From: DASRQK01 sp040392005
GTDB lineage: Bacteria > Bacteroidota > Bacteroidia > Sphingobacteriales > Sphingobacteriaceae
NCBI GenBank assembly: GCA_040392005.1
Contig: JBEBWT010000002.1
Location: forward strand, 60,989 to 124,988
DNA: 64,000 nucleotides
Reading direction: 5' to 3'
Shown here piece after piece: positions 51,839 through 61,399 of this stretch. The position numbers and the translations under genes were made by a program. The number at the start of each line of letters is the position of its first letter. The stretch's first letter is position 1. The notes beneath the pieces are model-generated. The model worked only from the letters and a program-made list of their open reading frames with translations. It was not told where the DNA came from and did not search any database.

Positions 51839-52033
51839 AGATTTAAAATTAGTTAGTCAAATAATTACCAACAGTAAAGTTATAAAAAATTTACAGGATG
51901 GAAGTAGTGTTTTGTAAAAACACAATTCCCGGAAAAACCCGGATTTTCCCGGGAGTAGAGAAATTGGAAAAGCCAGTGTATATCATACGGGCAAATCTCA
52001 CCATAAAAGTTACTTGCCCCTATAATGCCAATG

Positions 52034-52070
52034 AAAAAAGCCCCATACATGCTATGTACGAGGCTTTTTG
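52034..52070 (-). terminator. Terminator after tRNA-Val
   Basis: Read on the minus strand, AAAAAGCC pairs with GGCTTTTT around an inner TACAT/ATGTA stem with a 3-nt loop and two mismatches, ending in a T-run. It begins 5 nt after the tRNA. Confidence 0.8.
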
Positions 52071-52074
52071 TAAG

Positions 52075-52149
52075 TGGGAAATACTGGGCTCGAACCAGTG
52101 ACCCCTACCTTGTCGAGGTAGTGCTCTAAACCAACTGAGCTAATTTCCC
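52075..52149 (-). tRNA. tRNA-Val (GAC anticodon)
   Basis: A 75-nt tRNA with GGGAAAT/ATTTCCC acceptor, D arm GCTCAGTTGGTTTAGAGC, anticodon stem-loop CTACC-TCGACAA-GGTAG (anticodon GAC) and T arm ACTGGTTCGAGCCCAGT. It reads GUC and GUU. CCA is not encoded. It lies 70 nt downstream of tRNA-Phe on the same strand. Confidence 0.96.
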
Positions 52150-52187
52150 AATAAATTAAAACCCTCAAAAAACCAAGGGTCAGTGAT

Positions 52188-52216
52188 AAAAAAAGCTCCG
52201 GCGTACCCGAAGCTTT
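52188..52216 (-). terminator. Terminator between tRNA-Phe and tRNA-Val
   Basis: On the minus strand a stem AAAGCT-CGG/CCG-AGCTTT (one mismatch, 5-nt loop) runs into seven T. It starts 3 nt after tRNA-Phe, so tRNA-Val probably depends on read-through or a second promoter. Confidence 0.8.
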
Positions 52217-52219
52217 CTG

Positions 52220-52292
52220 TGGTACCAGCTGGATTCGAACCAGCGACACAAGGATTTTCAGTCCTTTGCTCTACCAACTGAGCTATGGTACC
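52220..52292 (-). tRNA. tRNA-Phe (GAA anticodon)
   Basis: A 73-nt tRNA with GGTACCA/TGGTACC acceptor, D arm GCTCAGTTGGTAGAGC, anticodon stem-loop AGGAC-TGAAAAT-CCT-type with anticodon GAA, and T arm GCTGGTTCGAATCCAGC. CCA is not encoded. An exact -7 box TACATTTG lies on the minus strand at 52336-52343, 44 nt upstream. Confidence 0.95.
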
Positions 52293-52467
52293 CTTTTCCT
52301 ATCGACAAAAGCAAACGCTTATTGTTTCGGGAATGCAAATGTAGTCCCTTTTTTGGAGTTTTAAAACTTTTTTTCAAGTTTTTTCAACTCCCATTACAAA
52401 CTGCCTGATTATCTTGACAATTAATAAAAACATCAGAAGCCAGCAATGTCCTGATGCAAACCGAAAC

Positions 52468-53781
52468 CTAATAGACCAGCACCGGCTCCACATTCACATC
52501 TCCTGTCTCTGCAATATCCTGCAATCTTACCGACAACAATTCATTCACGAGCAAAGGATCATAAGGAGTACGCACCTTCACATAATTACGGCTGAATCCA
52601 TGCATATACCCATCCTTGATGTCACTTTCAAACAAGACGTCTTCCGTCCTGCCCAATTGGCTCTCATAAAAAGCCCGGCGTTTCTTATCCGAAAGGATAT
52701 GCAGCATTTTACTGCGGTCACTTCGCTGCGCACCGGGAATCGCGCCTTCCATCTGTGCCGCAATCGTGTTTTCCCGTTCCGAATAGGTAAATACGTGCAG
52801 ATAGGAAATATCCAGCTCATTTAGGAACTGATAAGTATCCAGAAAATCCTCCCTGGTTTCTCCCGGAAATCCCACGATCACATCTACACCGATGCAGCAA
52901 TCGGGCACCAAAGCCTTGATTTTCTCCACACGCTGCGCATACAACTCCCGCTTATAGCGTCTCCGCATCAGCCCCAGGATCTTATTGGAGCCGGATTGCA
53001 GGGGCATATGGAAATGGGGCACAAAACGCTGCGAAGAAGTCACAAACTCAATAATCTCATCGTTCAGCAAATTCGGTTCGATGGAAGAAATCCGGAAACG
53101 ATCGATCCCTTCTACCTCATCCAAAGCCCGGATCAGGTCAAAAAACCGATCCTGCCTCACCCCTTCCCGGATACCAAAATCCCCTATATTCACTCCTGTC
53201 AGTACAATTTCCCGTACACCCGAATCTGCAATTTCTTCTGCCTGGCGGACAATCTCCTGAATTTCCCCACTCCTGCTCGCTCCCCTGGCCTGCGGAATTG
53301 TACAAAAAGTACAGGAATAATCGCAACCATCCTGTACTTTCAAAAAAGTCCGGGTGCGGTCACCCAAAGAATAGGCCGGCACAAATACATTGGTTTGTTC
53401 GATCGGTGCATTGTGGATAACTGCCTTCGGTTGCTTGGTCAGATCATCGATATGCTCAATGATATTGAACTTTTCGGCAGCCCCGAGCACCATATCGACC
53501 CCCGGAATCTCTGCAATCTCCCGCGGTTTCAATTGCGCATAGCAGCCTACGATCGTGATATACGCCTCCGGTGAATACTTTAAAGCTTCCTTCACCACCT
53601 TCCGGCACTTGCGGTCCGCATGCTCGGTCACCGAACAGGTATTGATCACATACACATCCGCCTGTTCATTGAAAGAAACAGTCTGATAGCCCGCCTGTTG
53701 AAACTGGCGGCCAATGGAAGAGGTCTCTGAAAAATTCAGTTTGCACCCCAGTGTATAAAACGCTACTTTTTTATTCATCAT
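52468..53781 (-). CDS. mtaB: tRNA t6A37 methylthiotransferase MtaB
   Basis: MtaB adds a methylthio group to t6A at position 37 of tRNAs reading ANN codons. The 437-residue enzyme has the N-terminal UPF0004 domain with [4Fe-4S] cysteines (YTLGCKLNFSET, INTCSVTEHADRKCR, GCYAQLKP), a radical SAM core with VQDGCDYSCTFCTIPQARG, and a C-terminal TRAM RNA-binding domain (about 375-437). I start at the first of two adjacent ATGs (MMNKKVAFY); the frame opens further upstream but without conservation. Divergent from thyA. Confidence 0.94.
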   Translation of the reverse strand: MMNKKVAFYTLGCKLNFSETSSIGRQFQQAGYQTVSFNEQADVYVINTCSVTEHADRKCRKVVKEALKYSPEAYITIVGCYAQLKPREIAEIPGVDMVLGAAEKFNIIEHIDDLTKQPKAVIHNAPIEQTNVFVPAYSLGDRTRTFLKVQDGCDYSCTFCTIPQARGASRSGEIQEIVRQAEEIADSGVREIVLTGVNIGDFGIREGVRQDRFFDLIRALDEVEGIDRFRISSIEPNLLNDEIIEFVTSSQRFVPHFHMPLQSGSNKILGLMRRRYKRELYAQRVEKIKALVPDCCIGVDVIVGFPGETREDFLDTYQFLNELDISYLHVFTYSERENTIAAQMEGAIPGAQRSDRSKMLHILSDKKRRAFYESQLGRTEDVLFESDIKDGYMHGFSRNYVKVRTPYDPLLVNELLSVRLQDIAETGDVNVEPVLVY

Positions 53782-53843
53782 GATCCGGGCAAAATTACAC
53801 AAAAAAATTATGTATCTTTACCTCCATACAAAGCAATTATCCT

Positions 53844-54665
53844 ATGCAGCAATACCTTGATCTCATGCGCCATGTTTACGAGCATGGTGTGGACAAGCAG
53901 GACCGCACCGGTACCGGTACCCGTAGCGTGTTTGGCTACCAGATGCGTTTTGACCTCAACCAGGGATTTCCGTTGGTCACGACCAAAAAACTGCACCTGC
54001 GCTCCATTATCCATGAATTGATCTGGTTCCTGAAAGGCGACACCAACATTGCCTACCTCAAGGAGAATGGAGTCAGCATATGGGATGAATGGGCGGATGA
54101 AAATGGGGATCTGGGGCCGGTTTATGGCTCCCAATGGCGTTCCTGGCCCGCACCGGATGGCCGGCACATCGATCAGGTCAAGGCCGTATTGCATCAGTTG
54201 CAAAACAATCCCGATTCGCGTCGGATGATTGTTTCGGCCTGGAATGTAGCCGAGATCGAAAAAATGGCCCTTCCACCCTGTCATGCATTCTTCCAATTTT
54301 ATGTAGCTCCGGCAGATCCGGAAAGGGGGATCGAAAAACCACGATTGTCCTGCCAGCTCTATCAGCGCAGTGCAGATATATTTCTCGGAGTCCCCTTTAA
54401 TATTGCCTCTTACGCCCTGCTGACCATGATGGTCGCCCAGGTATGTGGTTTTGATCCGGGCGATTTCGTGCACACCCTGGGAGATGCCCATTTGTACAGC
54501 AACCACTTTGAGCAGACGGAATTGCAGCTCAGCCGCACACCCGGCAAGCTGCCCGGGATGAAACTGAATCCGGAAATCAGGGATATTTTTGACTTCACTT
54601 TTGAAGATTTTGAATTGATCGGTTACGAACCGCAGGCCCACATCAAAGCCCCGGTAGCCGTATGA
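53844..54665 (+). CDS. thyA: Thymidylate synthase
   Basis: ThyA makes dTMP from dUMP using methylene-tetrahydrofolate. The 273-residue protein is full length: DRTGTGTRSVFGYQMRFDL, KKLHLRSIIHELIWFLKGDT, the nucleophile Cys in LPPCHAFFQFYV, RSADIFLGVPFNIASYALL, and HTLGDAHLYSNH. Its stop codon overlaps the folA start (ATGA), so the two folate-cycle enzymes are translationally coupled: DHFR regenerates the dihydrofolate that ThyA produces. Confidence 0.98.
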   Translation: MQQYLDLMRHVYEHGVDKQDRTGTGTRSVFGYQMRFDLNQGFPLVTTKKLHLRSIIHELIWFLKGDTNIAYLKENGVSIWDEWADENGDLGPVYGSQWRSWPAPDGRHIDQVKAVLHQLQNNPDSRRMIVSAWNVAEIEKMALPPCHAFFQFYVAPADPERGIEKPRLSCQLYQRSADIFLGVPFNIASYALLTMMVAQVCGFDPGDFVHTLGDAHLYSNHFEQTELQLSRTPGKLPGMKLNPEIRDIFDFTFEDFELIGYEPQAHIKAPVAV

Positions 54666-55150
54666 TATCCATCATCGTTGCTACCTGTGAAAATCAGGGT
54701 ATAGGCAAAGGCAATCAGTTGCTGTGGCATCTCCCCAATGATTTGAAATTCTTCAAAAGAATCACGTCCGGGCATACTGTGATTATGGGGAGAAAAACGT
54801 TTGAATCCATCGGACGCCCCCTGCCCAACAGGCGCAACATTATCATCACCAGACAAAAAGACTTTGAAGCCGATGGTGTCATAAAGGCGGCTTCCATTTC
54901 CGAAGCCCTCCGCCTGACCGCTGATGAATCCGAAGTATTCATTATCGGAGGAGCTGAAATATATAGGCAAACCCTGCCGCTGGCCAATCGCATTTATCTG
55001 ACAAAGGTGTCCGCTCAACTGGACGCAGATGCTTTCTTCCCTGTACTATCCCCCGATGAATGGGAAATAAAAACCACAGAAGATCACCCCGCAGATGAAA
55101 AGCACACCTATGCCTACTCTTTTGTCATCATGGACCGCATTAGACAATAA
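54662..55150 (+). CDS. folA: Dihydrofolate reductase
   Basis: FolA reduces dihydrofolate to tetrahydrofolate with NADPH; it is the trimethoprim target. The 162-residue enzyme shows GIGKGNQLLWHLPNDLKFFK (substrate and NADPH loop with acidic Asp), GRKTFESIGRPLPNRRNIII, and the NADPH-binding IIGGAEIYRQTL. It overlaps thyA by 4 nt. Confidence 0.97.
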   Translation: MISIIVATCENQGIGKGNQLLWHLPNDLKFFKRITSGHTVIMGRKTFESIGRPLPNRRNIIITRQKDFEADGVIKAASISEALRLTADESEVFIIGGAEIYRQTLPLANRIYLTKVSAQLDADAFFPVLSPDEWEIKTTEDHPADEKHTYAYSFVIMDRIRQ

Positions 55151-55272
55151 GAGCCCCCTCTCGTTATAAGGAATCACATCGTAACAAATGCGAAACACCT
55201 GCGCATTGTATCCGGATATTAGTACCTTTGAAGAATAGCAAACAACCAATTTTAATCAAGAAAAAGAGAAAT

Positions 55273-58014
55273 ATGAAACAGCCAAATCGCTTATTAAGCC
55301 TTTGTTTTATGTTCCTGATTGTGGCTACGCCGGCAAGGATACTGGCACAATCAAACATTCCCACACCCAAGTCCCATTTTGGATTTGATATTGGTGACAA
55401 TTACCACTTAGCCAATTTTACTCAGACCGAAGCCTACTTCAAAAAACTGGATGCTGCCTCCGATCGGTTGAAACTGGTCGATATGGGTGAAACCGAAGAA
55501 GGAAGGCGACAATACATGTTTGTGGTTTCTTCTTCTGAAAACATGAAAAAACTGGATCACTACCGGGAGATTTCCCAAAAAATGGCCCGTGCGGAAATTT
55601 CTGAGCAAGAAGCCCGGAAACTATCCAAAGAAGGGAAGGCGGTGGTCTGGATCGATGGCGGATTGCACTCTACCGAAACCGTAGGGATGCAACAATTGAT
55701 CGAAATGGCTTACCAACTGGCCAGCAGGAATGATGAAGAAACCCTGAATATCCTTGATAAAACATTTATTTTGCTGGTTCACGCCAACCCGGATGGACAG
55801 GAACTGGTCAGCAACTGGTATATGCGGGAGAGTGATCCCGAGAAACGTTCTCTTTCGGGAATACCGACCATGTACCACAAATATATAGGCCACGACAACA
55901 ACCGGGACTTTTTCATGCTCAACATGAAAGAATCCCAGAACATCGCCCGTCAATTGTTTGTAGAGTGGGTTCCGCAGATTATGTACAACCACCATCAGAC
56001 AGCTCCAGCGGGTGCCGTAGTGGCCGGCGCACCTTACCGGGATCCGCACAACTATGTCTTCGATCCGATCCTGATGACCAGTCTGGACGCACTGGGTGCC
56101 GCCATGCATACCCGTCTCAACAGCGAAGGAAAACCTGGTTATACCCAAAGGGGCGGTTCGGTCTTTTCGACCTGGTACAACGGCGGCTTGCGGACCACAA
56201 CCTATTTTCACAATATAGCCGGTCTGCTGACCGAAATCATCGGAGGGCCAAATCCTTTTGAAATTCCTTTGGTGCCTTCCCGCTTATTGCCAAACGGGGA
56301 TACACCCAATCCGGTCCTCCCCCAAACCTGGTATTTCAGGCAATCAATCGACTATTCGGTTTCCCTGAATTATGCCGTTATGAATTTTGCTGCGCGCAAT
56401 AGTGACCAGGTGTTGTACAATATTTATAGAATGGGGCGAAACTCTATTGAAAAAGGCAGTAAGGATACCTGGTCATTCTCCCCTACCAAAATCGATGCGA
56501 TCAACCAGTCTTATGCAGATGCACAGGCGAGCGCCAGACAACAGGGTGGACAACAAGGAAGTGGGCAACGTTTCGGAGGCCGGATGCCCATCAAACATTT
56601 GGAGGATGTCATTCATAATGCTGAATACAGAGATCCGAGAGGATACATTATCCCTTCGGATCAGATTGACTTCCCGACAGCGGTCAAGTTTCTCAACTCA
56701 CTGATCCGTACCGGTGTACTGGTACAAAAAGCAACCGCTGATTTTACCGTAGCCGGAAAATCCTATAAAAAAGGAAGCTATATTGTCAAAACAGATCAGG
56801 CTTTCCGCCCCCATGTACTGGATATGTTTGAGCCGCAGGATCACCCCAATGACTTTCAGTATGAAGGTGGCCCTCCAATCCCTCCGTATGATGCAGCCGG
56901 ATGGACCCCTGCTTTCCTGATGAATGTCAAATTTGACCGTTTCCAGGATGATTTTTCCGGACCATTTGAAAAACTGCCCCACGGTCAGTTGCTGTCCGTA
57001 CCGGACTCGCAGTTGCCGAATGGTCGCTATTACGTGCTTTCGGCCAAAGCAAATGACAGTTACACGGTGGCGAATGCTTTATTAAAAGCAGGGATACCGG
57101 TCCAGAGAGCGGCCAGCAACGGTGATTTTATTGTAGATGCGAATGCAAAAAGCAAAACTGCCCTGACAAACCTGATACAACAGACCGGGATCCAGGTGAC
57201 TACCACCGGCAACCGTCCGGCTACCGTGCCGGTCAAGGCAAGCCGGATCGCACTTTGGGACACTTACGGAGGTTCAATGCCTTCAGGTTGGGTACGCTGG
57301 ATAGGAGAACAATACGGGTTTGACATGCAATTGATTTTTGCCCCTGAAATAGATAAGGGCAACCTGAATGATAAATACGATGTGATTGTCTTTGTAGGCG
57401 GCGCCATCCCCGGAGTCAGTCAGGGCGGCGGCGGTTTTTCCGGTGGCGGTGGTGGCTCACAGATGTCCAATATTCCTGCTGAGCATCAGTTCAGAGTGGG
57501 GAGAATCACGGCCGAAAACTCGATTCCCGCCCTCAGGGAATTCATGGAAAAAGGAGGCAAGATCGTCACCATTGGCAGCAGTGCAAACCTGGCCTTCCAT
57601 CTGGATCTGCCCGTCAGGAATGCCCTGGTAGAAATGGTCAATGGCAAAGAGGTATCGCTGCCGAATGAGAAGTATTATACTCCGGGCAGTGTACTGAGAA
57701 CCAAAACCGCACTCGATCAGTCTGCCAACTGGGGAATGGAAGAATATACTGATATTTACTTTGCCAGAAGCCCGGTATTCCATCTGACCGCAGAAGGCAC
57801 TGCCAATGGCCTTATCAAACCCCTGATGTGGTTTGATACCGCTACTCCGCTGCGCAGTGGCTGGGCATGGGGGCAATCTTATCTCCAGGACGGAGTCAAT
57901 GCGTTTGAAGCATCGGTGGGACAGGGTAAGCTACTTGTGTTCGGTCCGGAAATTACTTTCCGTGCCCAGGCACACGGAACCTTCAAACTTTTGTTCAATC
58001 AATTGTATAAATAA
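55273..58014 (+). CDS. Large exported M14-family zinc carboxypeptidase-like protein
   Basis: A 913-residue protein with a signal peptide (MKQPNRLLSLCFMFLIVATP, cleavage near ILAQS). The M14 domain (about 30-350) has WIDGGLHSTETVGMQQLIEM (zinc His and Glu), LVHANPDGQELVS, DNNRDFFMLNMKES and MYNHHQTAPAGAVVAG (third His). The C-terminal about 550 residues include GATase-like parts (YDVIVFVGGAIPGVSQ, followed by a Gly-rich loop GGGGFSGGGGG). This architecture is common in Bacteroidota as a putative secreted peptidase. I start at the ATG; an upstream TTG is unlikely. Confidence 0.88.
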   Translation: MKQPNRLLSLCFMFLIVATPARILAQSNIPTPKSHFGFDIGDNYHLANFTQTEAYFKKLDAASDRLKLVDMGETEEGRRQYMFVVSSSENMKKLDHYREISQKMARAEISEQEARKLSKEGKAVVWIDGGLHSTETVGMQQLIEMAYQLASRNDEETLNILDKTFILLVHANPDGQELVSNWYMRESDPEKRSLSGIPTMYHKYIGHDNNRDFFMLNMKESQNIARQLFVEWVPQIMYNHHQTAPAGAVVAGAPYRDPHNYVFDPILMTSLDALGAAMHTRLNSEGKPGYTQRGGSVFSTWYNGGLRTTTYFHNIAGLLTEIIGGPNPFEIPLVPSRLLPNGDTPNPVLPQTWYFRQSIDYSVSLNYAVMNFAARNSDQVLYNIYRMGRNSIEKGSKDTWSFSPTKIDAINQSYADAQASARQQGGQQGSGQRFGGRMPIKHLEDVIHNAEYRDPRGYIIPSDQIDFPTAVKFLNSLIRTGVLVQKATADFTVAGKSYKKGSYIVKTDQAFRPHVLDMFEPQDHPNDFQYEGGPPIPPYDAAGWTPAFLMNVKFDRFQDDFSGPFEKLPHGQLLSVPDSQLPNGRYYVLSAKANDSYTVANALLKAGIPVQRAASNGDFIVDANAKSKTALTNLIQQTGIQVTTTGNRPATVPVKASRIALWDTYGGSMPSGWVRWIGEQYGFDMQLIFAPEIDKGNLNDKYDVIVFVGGAIPGVSQGGGGFSGGGGGSQMSNIPAEHQFRVGRITAENSIPALREFMEKGGKIVTIGSSANLAFHLDLPVRNALVEMVNGKEVSLPNEKYYTPGSVLRTKTALDQSANWGMEEYTDIYFARSPVFHLTAEGTANGLIKPLMWFDTATPLRSGWAWGQSYLQDGVNAFEASVGQGKLLVFGPEITFRAQAHGTFKLLFNQLYK

Positions 58015-58026
58015 AGGAAGGATTGC

Positions 58027-58068
58027 AGGCCCTGTTTAAATTTGTAGGATAAAATTTAAACAGGGCCT
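58027..58068. terminator. Bidirectional terminator-like hairpin
   Basis: A perfect 17-bp stem (58027-58043 with 58052-58068, core GGCCCTGTTTAAATT) with an 8-nt loop lies between convergent genes. There is only a short T tract beyond it. Confidence 0.8.
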
Positions 58069-58074
58069 AACCAT

Positions 58075-60237
58075 TTAATTGTCCAAGTGAAAATAGGTTC
58101 TGACCGTACGGTCAATATCCTCATGGGACATCAATAAATTCCAGATCAATCCAGAGCGGCCATTTTCGATCATAACGGGAATGGCCGCCTGGTTTAAGGC
58201 CCTGAACGAATCGGACACCTGGTGATCGTGAATGCTGATCCAGCTCCTGAAACCAAATTCGGTAAACAAAACCGCTCCGTAGTCTTCATACATTCTCCGG
58301 ATGGAGCGAATGGCCAATTCAGGCGTATAGGCAAAGCTGGAGGCCGAAATGGCCGGGACGATCACCGGCAAATGGGCCGCTTCAAGTTCATTCTGGGCCG
58401 TACCCCATATATCGGAAGAAACATTTCCAGCATTCATCTCATTGTCCCTTCTTTTATATGCCTGGGTCAATCGTGTCAGGCTCAATCCATAATCGGCATA
58501 TTGATCCCGCTTGTCCATTGGATCAAAGGCAAGAAAAGGCGAATAAGATTCCAATAAATTCTGATTGATCCGTCCCACATCCAGATAATAGCCGTAAATC
58601 AGGGTGTCGGTCCGGAACGGCTCCTCCAGGTACACCGGATGCTGATCCACTGAATCCCGGCCGATCAGTGTCCTTCTGACACCAAATCCCTTTTCATAAG
58701 CTTCTCTCCCGATGGCATGTGTGGGCGATGAAAGCGCCAACACATAACTCAGCAGATCTCCGCCAAATCCACCCATTGGCCGGGCATATTCAAAGCCTGT
58801 TTGCGGCGACCAGGAGTCATAAAGCACCGTATCCCCCGCTGCAAATTCATCCCACCGGACCCTGCTCCACAACTCATCGATTCCTTTGATGGTAGCGGCG
58901 AGGCGCTCTTCCACATTTCCGGCCTGGTTCCCTTCCTCACCGCGCATGACAAGTCGTTCCCTCAGGTAATTGCGGGCAACGATCAGACCCTGCATCAGGG
59001 CCGCCGTCGCCTGCACACTGACAAAGGAAGCCGTATCCTGCGCAAATACTCCCTTGCCGGAGCGGCCATCCAGCATGAAGGGGTACACACCATAATATTG
59101 TTCTGCTGATTGCGTTAAAAAATCAACGATATTGCTCACCCGACGGAGATACAGGCGATTTGAAATCAACCCATTTGATGCGCCCACCGTCGTTGCCAGC
59201 AAACTGTAACCCGTCTCCTCCACATTCACTACGGCATCCTCATCCTGGAAATTGACCTTATGCATTCCACTGTTAAATTCGATCAGTTTGTCAAAATAAT
59301 TGATGTGTGCTGCCTGTACAGCATCCAATAAGGCATCATTGGATATAGGGGCTGCGCTTGCGGACATCACCACGGAGAATGGCGATTCCAGGTAGCGATG
59401 GTCGAGCCAGGTGATCTTATAATAATAAGTGCGATTGGTGACAGGCACCATATCCGTATATTTTGATGAGAGAATGGGCCGGATCGCAACCGCTTCGAAA
59501 TTTTTACCATCTACTGAACGGTAAATTTTGACGTAACGGATACCCGGGTCAAGGGGCAATTGCCATTCCACATCCACATGTTTTTCATATGCCCGCACAC
59601 TATTGAGTACAGCGGGATAGCTCAGGTCGGTCTCAGGCAAATTTGCAGGAATAAATTCAATCTGATCGATCAGCAGTTGATTAACCACTTCCAGGCCGGT
59701 AGCTCCCCCCTGGTAAAACACGATACCTGATACACTGCTGCCGTGATTCAATCCCTTAAAATGCCGGATCGGGATACGCACATGGAGCCATTCTCCGGGC
59801 AGTAATTGGCCGGTATATGAATTTTGAATGGTGATTTTATCGGTACAGGAGTCTCCCTGCAAAACCGCTATTTTGGGTAATGCCTGCAAATCGAACCCTT
59901 CCATCAGGTAGATCCGGAAGGACAGTACCTCATCATTTTCACGTAGTTTATAACTCCTGTTTTCGGGAAAATAAATAGCCGATTCCCAACTTCCCCTGAT
60001 CGAAGAGGTATATTTAAGCGATAAGGCATTGCGGGGCGTAAAGGAAATAGTATCTATAAGCGGGATTTTACCCTTTACATTTTCAACCCAACTAAAGCCG
60101 CTATAAGAAACCAGGCTATATCCATAGTTGCCCGGAAGCACGCTATTGGCAAACAGCACCTGGGAATAATCCTGGCCAAAAGCGAAAGAATTGCCCAGGA
60201 AAATGATTATTGCAACTAAAGTTCTGTATTTTGGCAT
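58075..60237 (-). CDS. Exported glucoamylase-like (GH144-related) protein
   Basis: A 720-residue protein with a signal peptide (MPKYRTLVAIIIFLGNSFAF), a carbohydrate-binding-like beta domain (about 35-195), a fibronectin type III-like domain (about 205-300) and a C-terminal alpha/alpha barrel (about 305-715). The barrel shows the glycoamylase/GH144 landmarks GFGGDLLSYVLALSSPTHAI, VIVPAISASSFAYTPELAIR and AAIPVMIENGRSGLIWNLLM. GH144 enzymes cut beta-1,2-glucan. The match is clear in order but diverged, so the substrate is uncertain. Confidence 0.8.
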   Translation of the reverse strand: MPKYRTLVAIIIFLGNSFAFGQDYSQVLFANSVLPGNYGYSLVSYSGFSWVENVKGKIPLIDTISFTPRNALSLKYTSSIRGSWESAIYFPENRSYKLRENDEVLSFRIYLMEGFDLQALPKIAVLQGDSCTDKITIQNSYTGQLLPGEWLHVRIPIRHFKGLNHGSSVSGIVFYQGGATGLEVVNQLLIDQIEFIPANLPETDLSYPAVLNSVRAYEKHVDVEWQLPLDPGIRYVKIYRSVDGKNFEAVAIRPILSSKYTDMVPVTNRTYYYKITWLDHRYLESPFSVVMSASAAPISNDALLDAVQAAHINYFDKLIEFNSGMHKVNFQDEDAVVNVEETGYSLLATTVGASNGLISNRLYLRRVSNIVDFLTQSAEQYYGVYPFMLDGRSGKGVFAQDTASFVSVQATAALMQGLIVARNYLRERLVMRGEEGNQAGNVEERLAATIKGIDELWSRVRWDEFAAGDTVLYDSWSPQTGFEYARPMGGFGGDLLSYVLALSSPTHAIGREAYEKGFGVRRTLIGRDSVDQHPVYLEEPFRTDTLIYGYYLDVGRINQNLLESYSPFLAFDPMDKRDQYADYGLSLTRLTQAYKRRDNEMNAGNVSSDIWGTAQNELEAAHLPVIVPAISASSFAYTPELAIRSIRRMYEDYGAVLFTEFGFRSWISIHDHQVSDSFRALNQAAIPVMIENGRSGLIWNLLMSHEDIDRTVRTYFHLDN

Positions 60238-60335
60238 TACTTTTTGCTACAAAGATAGCAAAAATTAAGCCATCCGGTTTTTTCCGATAAATCATAAAAT
60301 TTTTGAAAAGCCATACAATTTCATACCTTAGCCGG

Positions 60336-61292
60336 ATGAAGACAACGTTTGATTTCGAAAAACCGATTGCTGATCTGGTTGGTCAGATCGAGAAAGTGCA
60401 GCAGGTTGCAGAAAAAACAAAAGTGGATATGAGTGCCACCATTGCTGAATTGGAGGCCAAGCTTGAATCGACCAAAAAAGAAGTCTATCATCATATGACC
60501 GGCTGGCAGAAAGTGCAGATGTCCCGCCACCCGGACCGGCCACAGACACTGGATTATATCGCCATGATATGCAAGGATTTCATTGAGCTGCACGGCGACC
60601 GGAATGTCAGGGACGACAAAGCCATTATTGGCGGATTTGCCTTTATCGGGGATCAATCGGTTATGGTGATCGGTCATCAAAAGGGAAAAAACACAAAAGA
60701 GAGGCAGTACAGAAATTTCGGAATGGCCAATCCGGAAGGATACCGGAAGGCATTGCGCCTGATGAAACTGGCCGAGAAATTCAACAGGCCGATCATCACG
60801 CTGATCGATACGATGGGAGCCTATCCCGGACTGGAAGCCGAAGAAAGAGGTCAGGGTGAGGCCATTGCCCGCAATCTGCTGGAAATGTCGGTTTTGAAAG
60901 TACCGGTCATCTGTGTGATCATCGGAGAAGGTGCTTCGGGCGGTGCGCTTGGTATTGGCATCGGTGACCGGGTTTATATGCTTGAAAACACCTGGTATTC
61001 CGTCATTTCTCCGGAATCCTGTTCATCCATACTCTGGAGAAGCTGGGATTATAAGGAAAGAGCCGCGGAAGCACTCAAACTGACCTCGGCAGATATGTTG
61101 AAAAACAGATTGATCGATGGCATTATCAGGGAACCACTCGGTGGCGCACACCACGATCCGGCCACTACGGCGGAAACATTGAAAAAGCAACTGCTGGATG
61201 ATCTGCAAAAGCTGGGCAAAAAATCTCCTGCGGCCCTGGTCAATGAGCGGATTGAAAAGTTCAGTAAAATGGGTGTGGTTGAGGAGGTTTAA
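60336..61292 (+). CDS. accA: Acetyl-CoA carboxylase carboxyltransferase subunit alpha
   Basis: AccA with AccD transfers CO2 from biotin to acetyl-CoA, giving malonyl-CoA for fatty acid synthesis. The 318-residue chain shows the N-terminal helical part (TFDFEKPIADLVGQIEKVQQ), WQKVQMSRHPDRPQTLDYI, GDRNVRDDKAIIGGFAFIG, the oxyanion-type loop DTMGAYPGLEAEERGQGEAI and IGEGASGGALGIGIGDRVYM. I start at the ATG of MKTTFDF; an upstream TTG would add a non-conserved extension. Confidence 0.97.
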   Translation: MKTTFDFEKPIADLVGQIEKVQQVAEKTKVDMSATIAELEAKLESTKKEVYHHMTGWQKVQMSRHPDRPQTLDYIAMICKDFIELHGDRNVRDDKAIIGGFAFIGDQSVMVIGHQKGKNTKERQYRNFGMANPEGYRKALRLMKLAEKFNRPIITLIDTMGAYPGLEAEERGQGEAIARNLLEMSVLKVPVICVIIGEGASGGALGIGIGDRVYMLENTWYSVISPESCSSILWRSWDYKERAAEALKLTSADMLKNRLIDGIIREPLGGAHHDPATTAETLKKQLLDDLQKLGKKSPAALVNERIEKFSKMGVVEEV

Positions 61293-61342
61293 AATAAACG
61301 TCCACCGCTTCCACCCCTGTCATTTGGGCTGAAAATCCGGGG

Positions 61343-61399
61343 TTATTTCAGAAATTCCAGCAGTACTCATGGTTTATTTCAGGAGTTCCAGCACTGCTC
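61343..61399. repeat. Tandem duplication of the coaD 3' end
   Basis: The last 26 nt of coaD (61374-61399) recur directly downstream (61343-61368) with 22 of 26 identical and a 31-nt shift, including a second in-register TAA. It looks like an old slip or short tandem duplication of the gene end. Confidence 0.7.

Noticed and set aside
51898..52101. 67-residue frame on the plus strand
   Set aside because: It runs through the tRNA-Val terminator and into the tRNA on the wrong strand; no promoter or conserved pattern.
52052..52249. 65-residue frame on the minus strand with SSVGLEHYLDKVGVTGSSP
   Set aside because: It is a translation of tRNA-Val, a common annotation artefact.
52293..52467. Possible small RNA gene in the tRNA-mtaB gap
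   Set aside because: Apart from the candidate tRNA promoter I see no stable hairpin or conserved motif.
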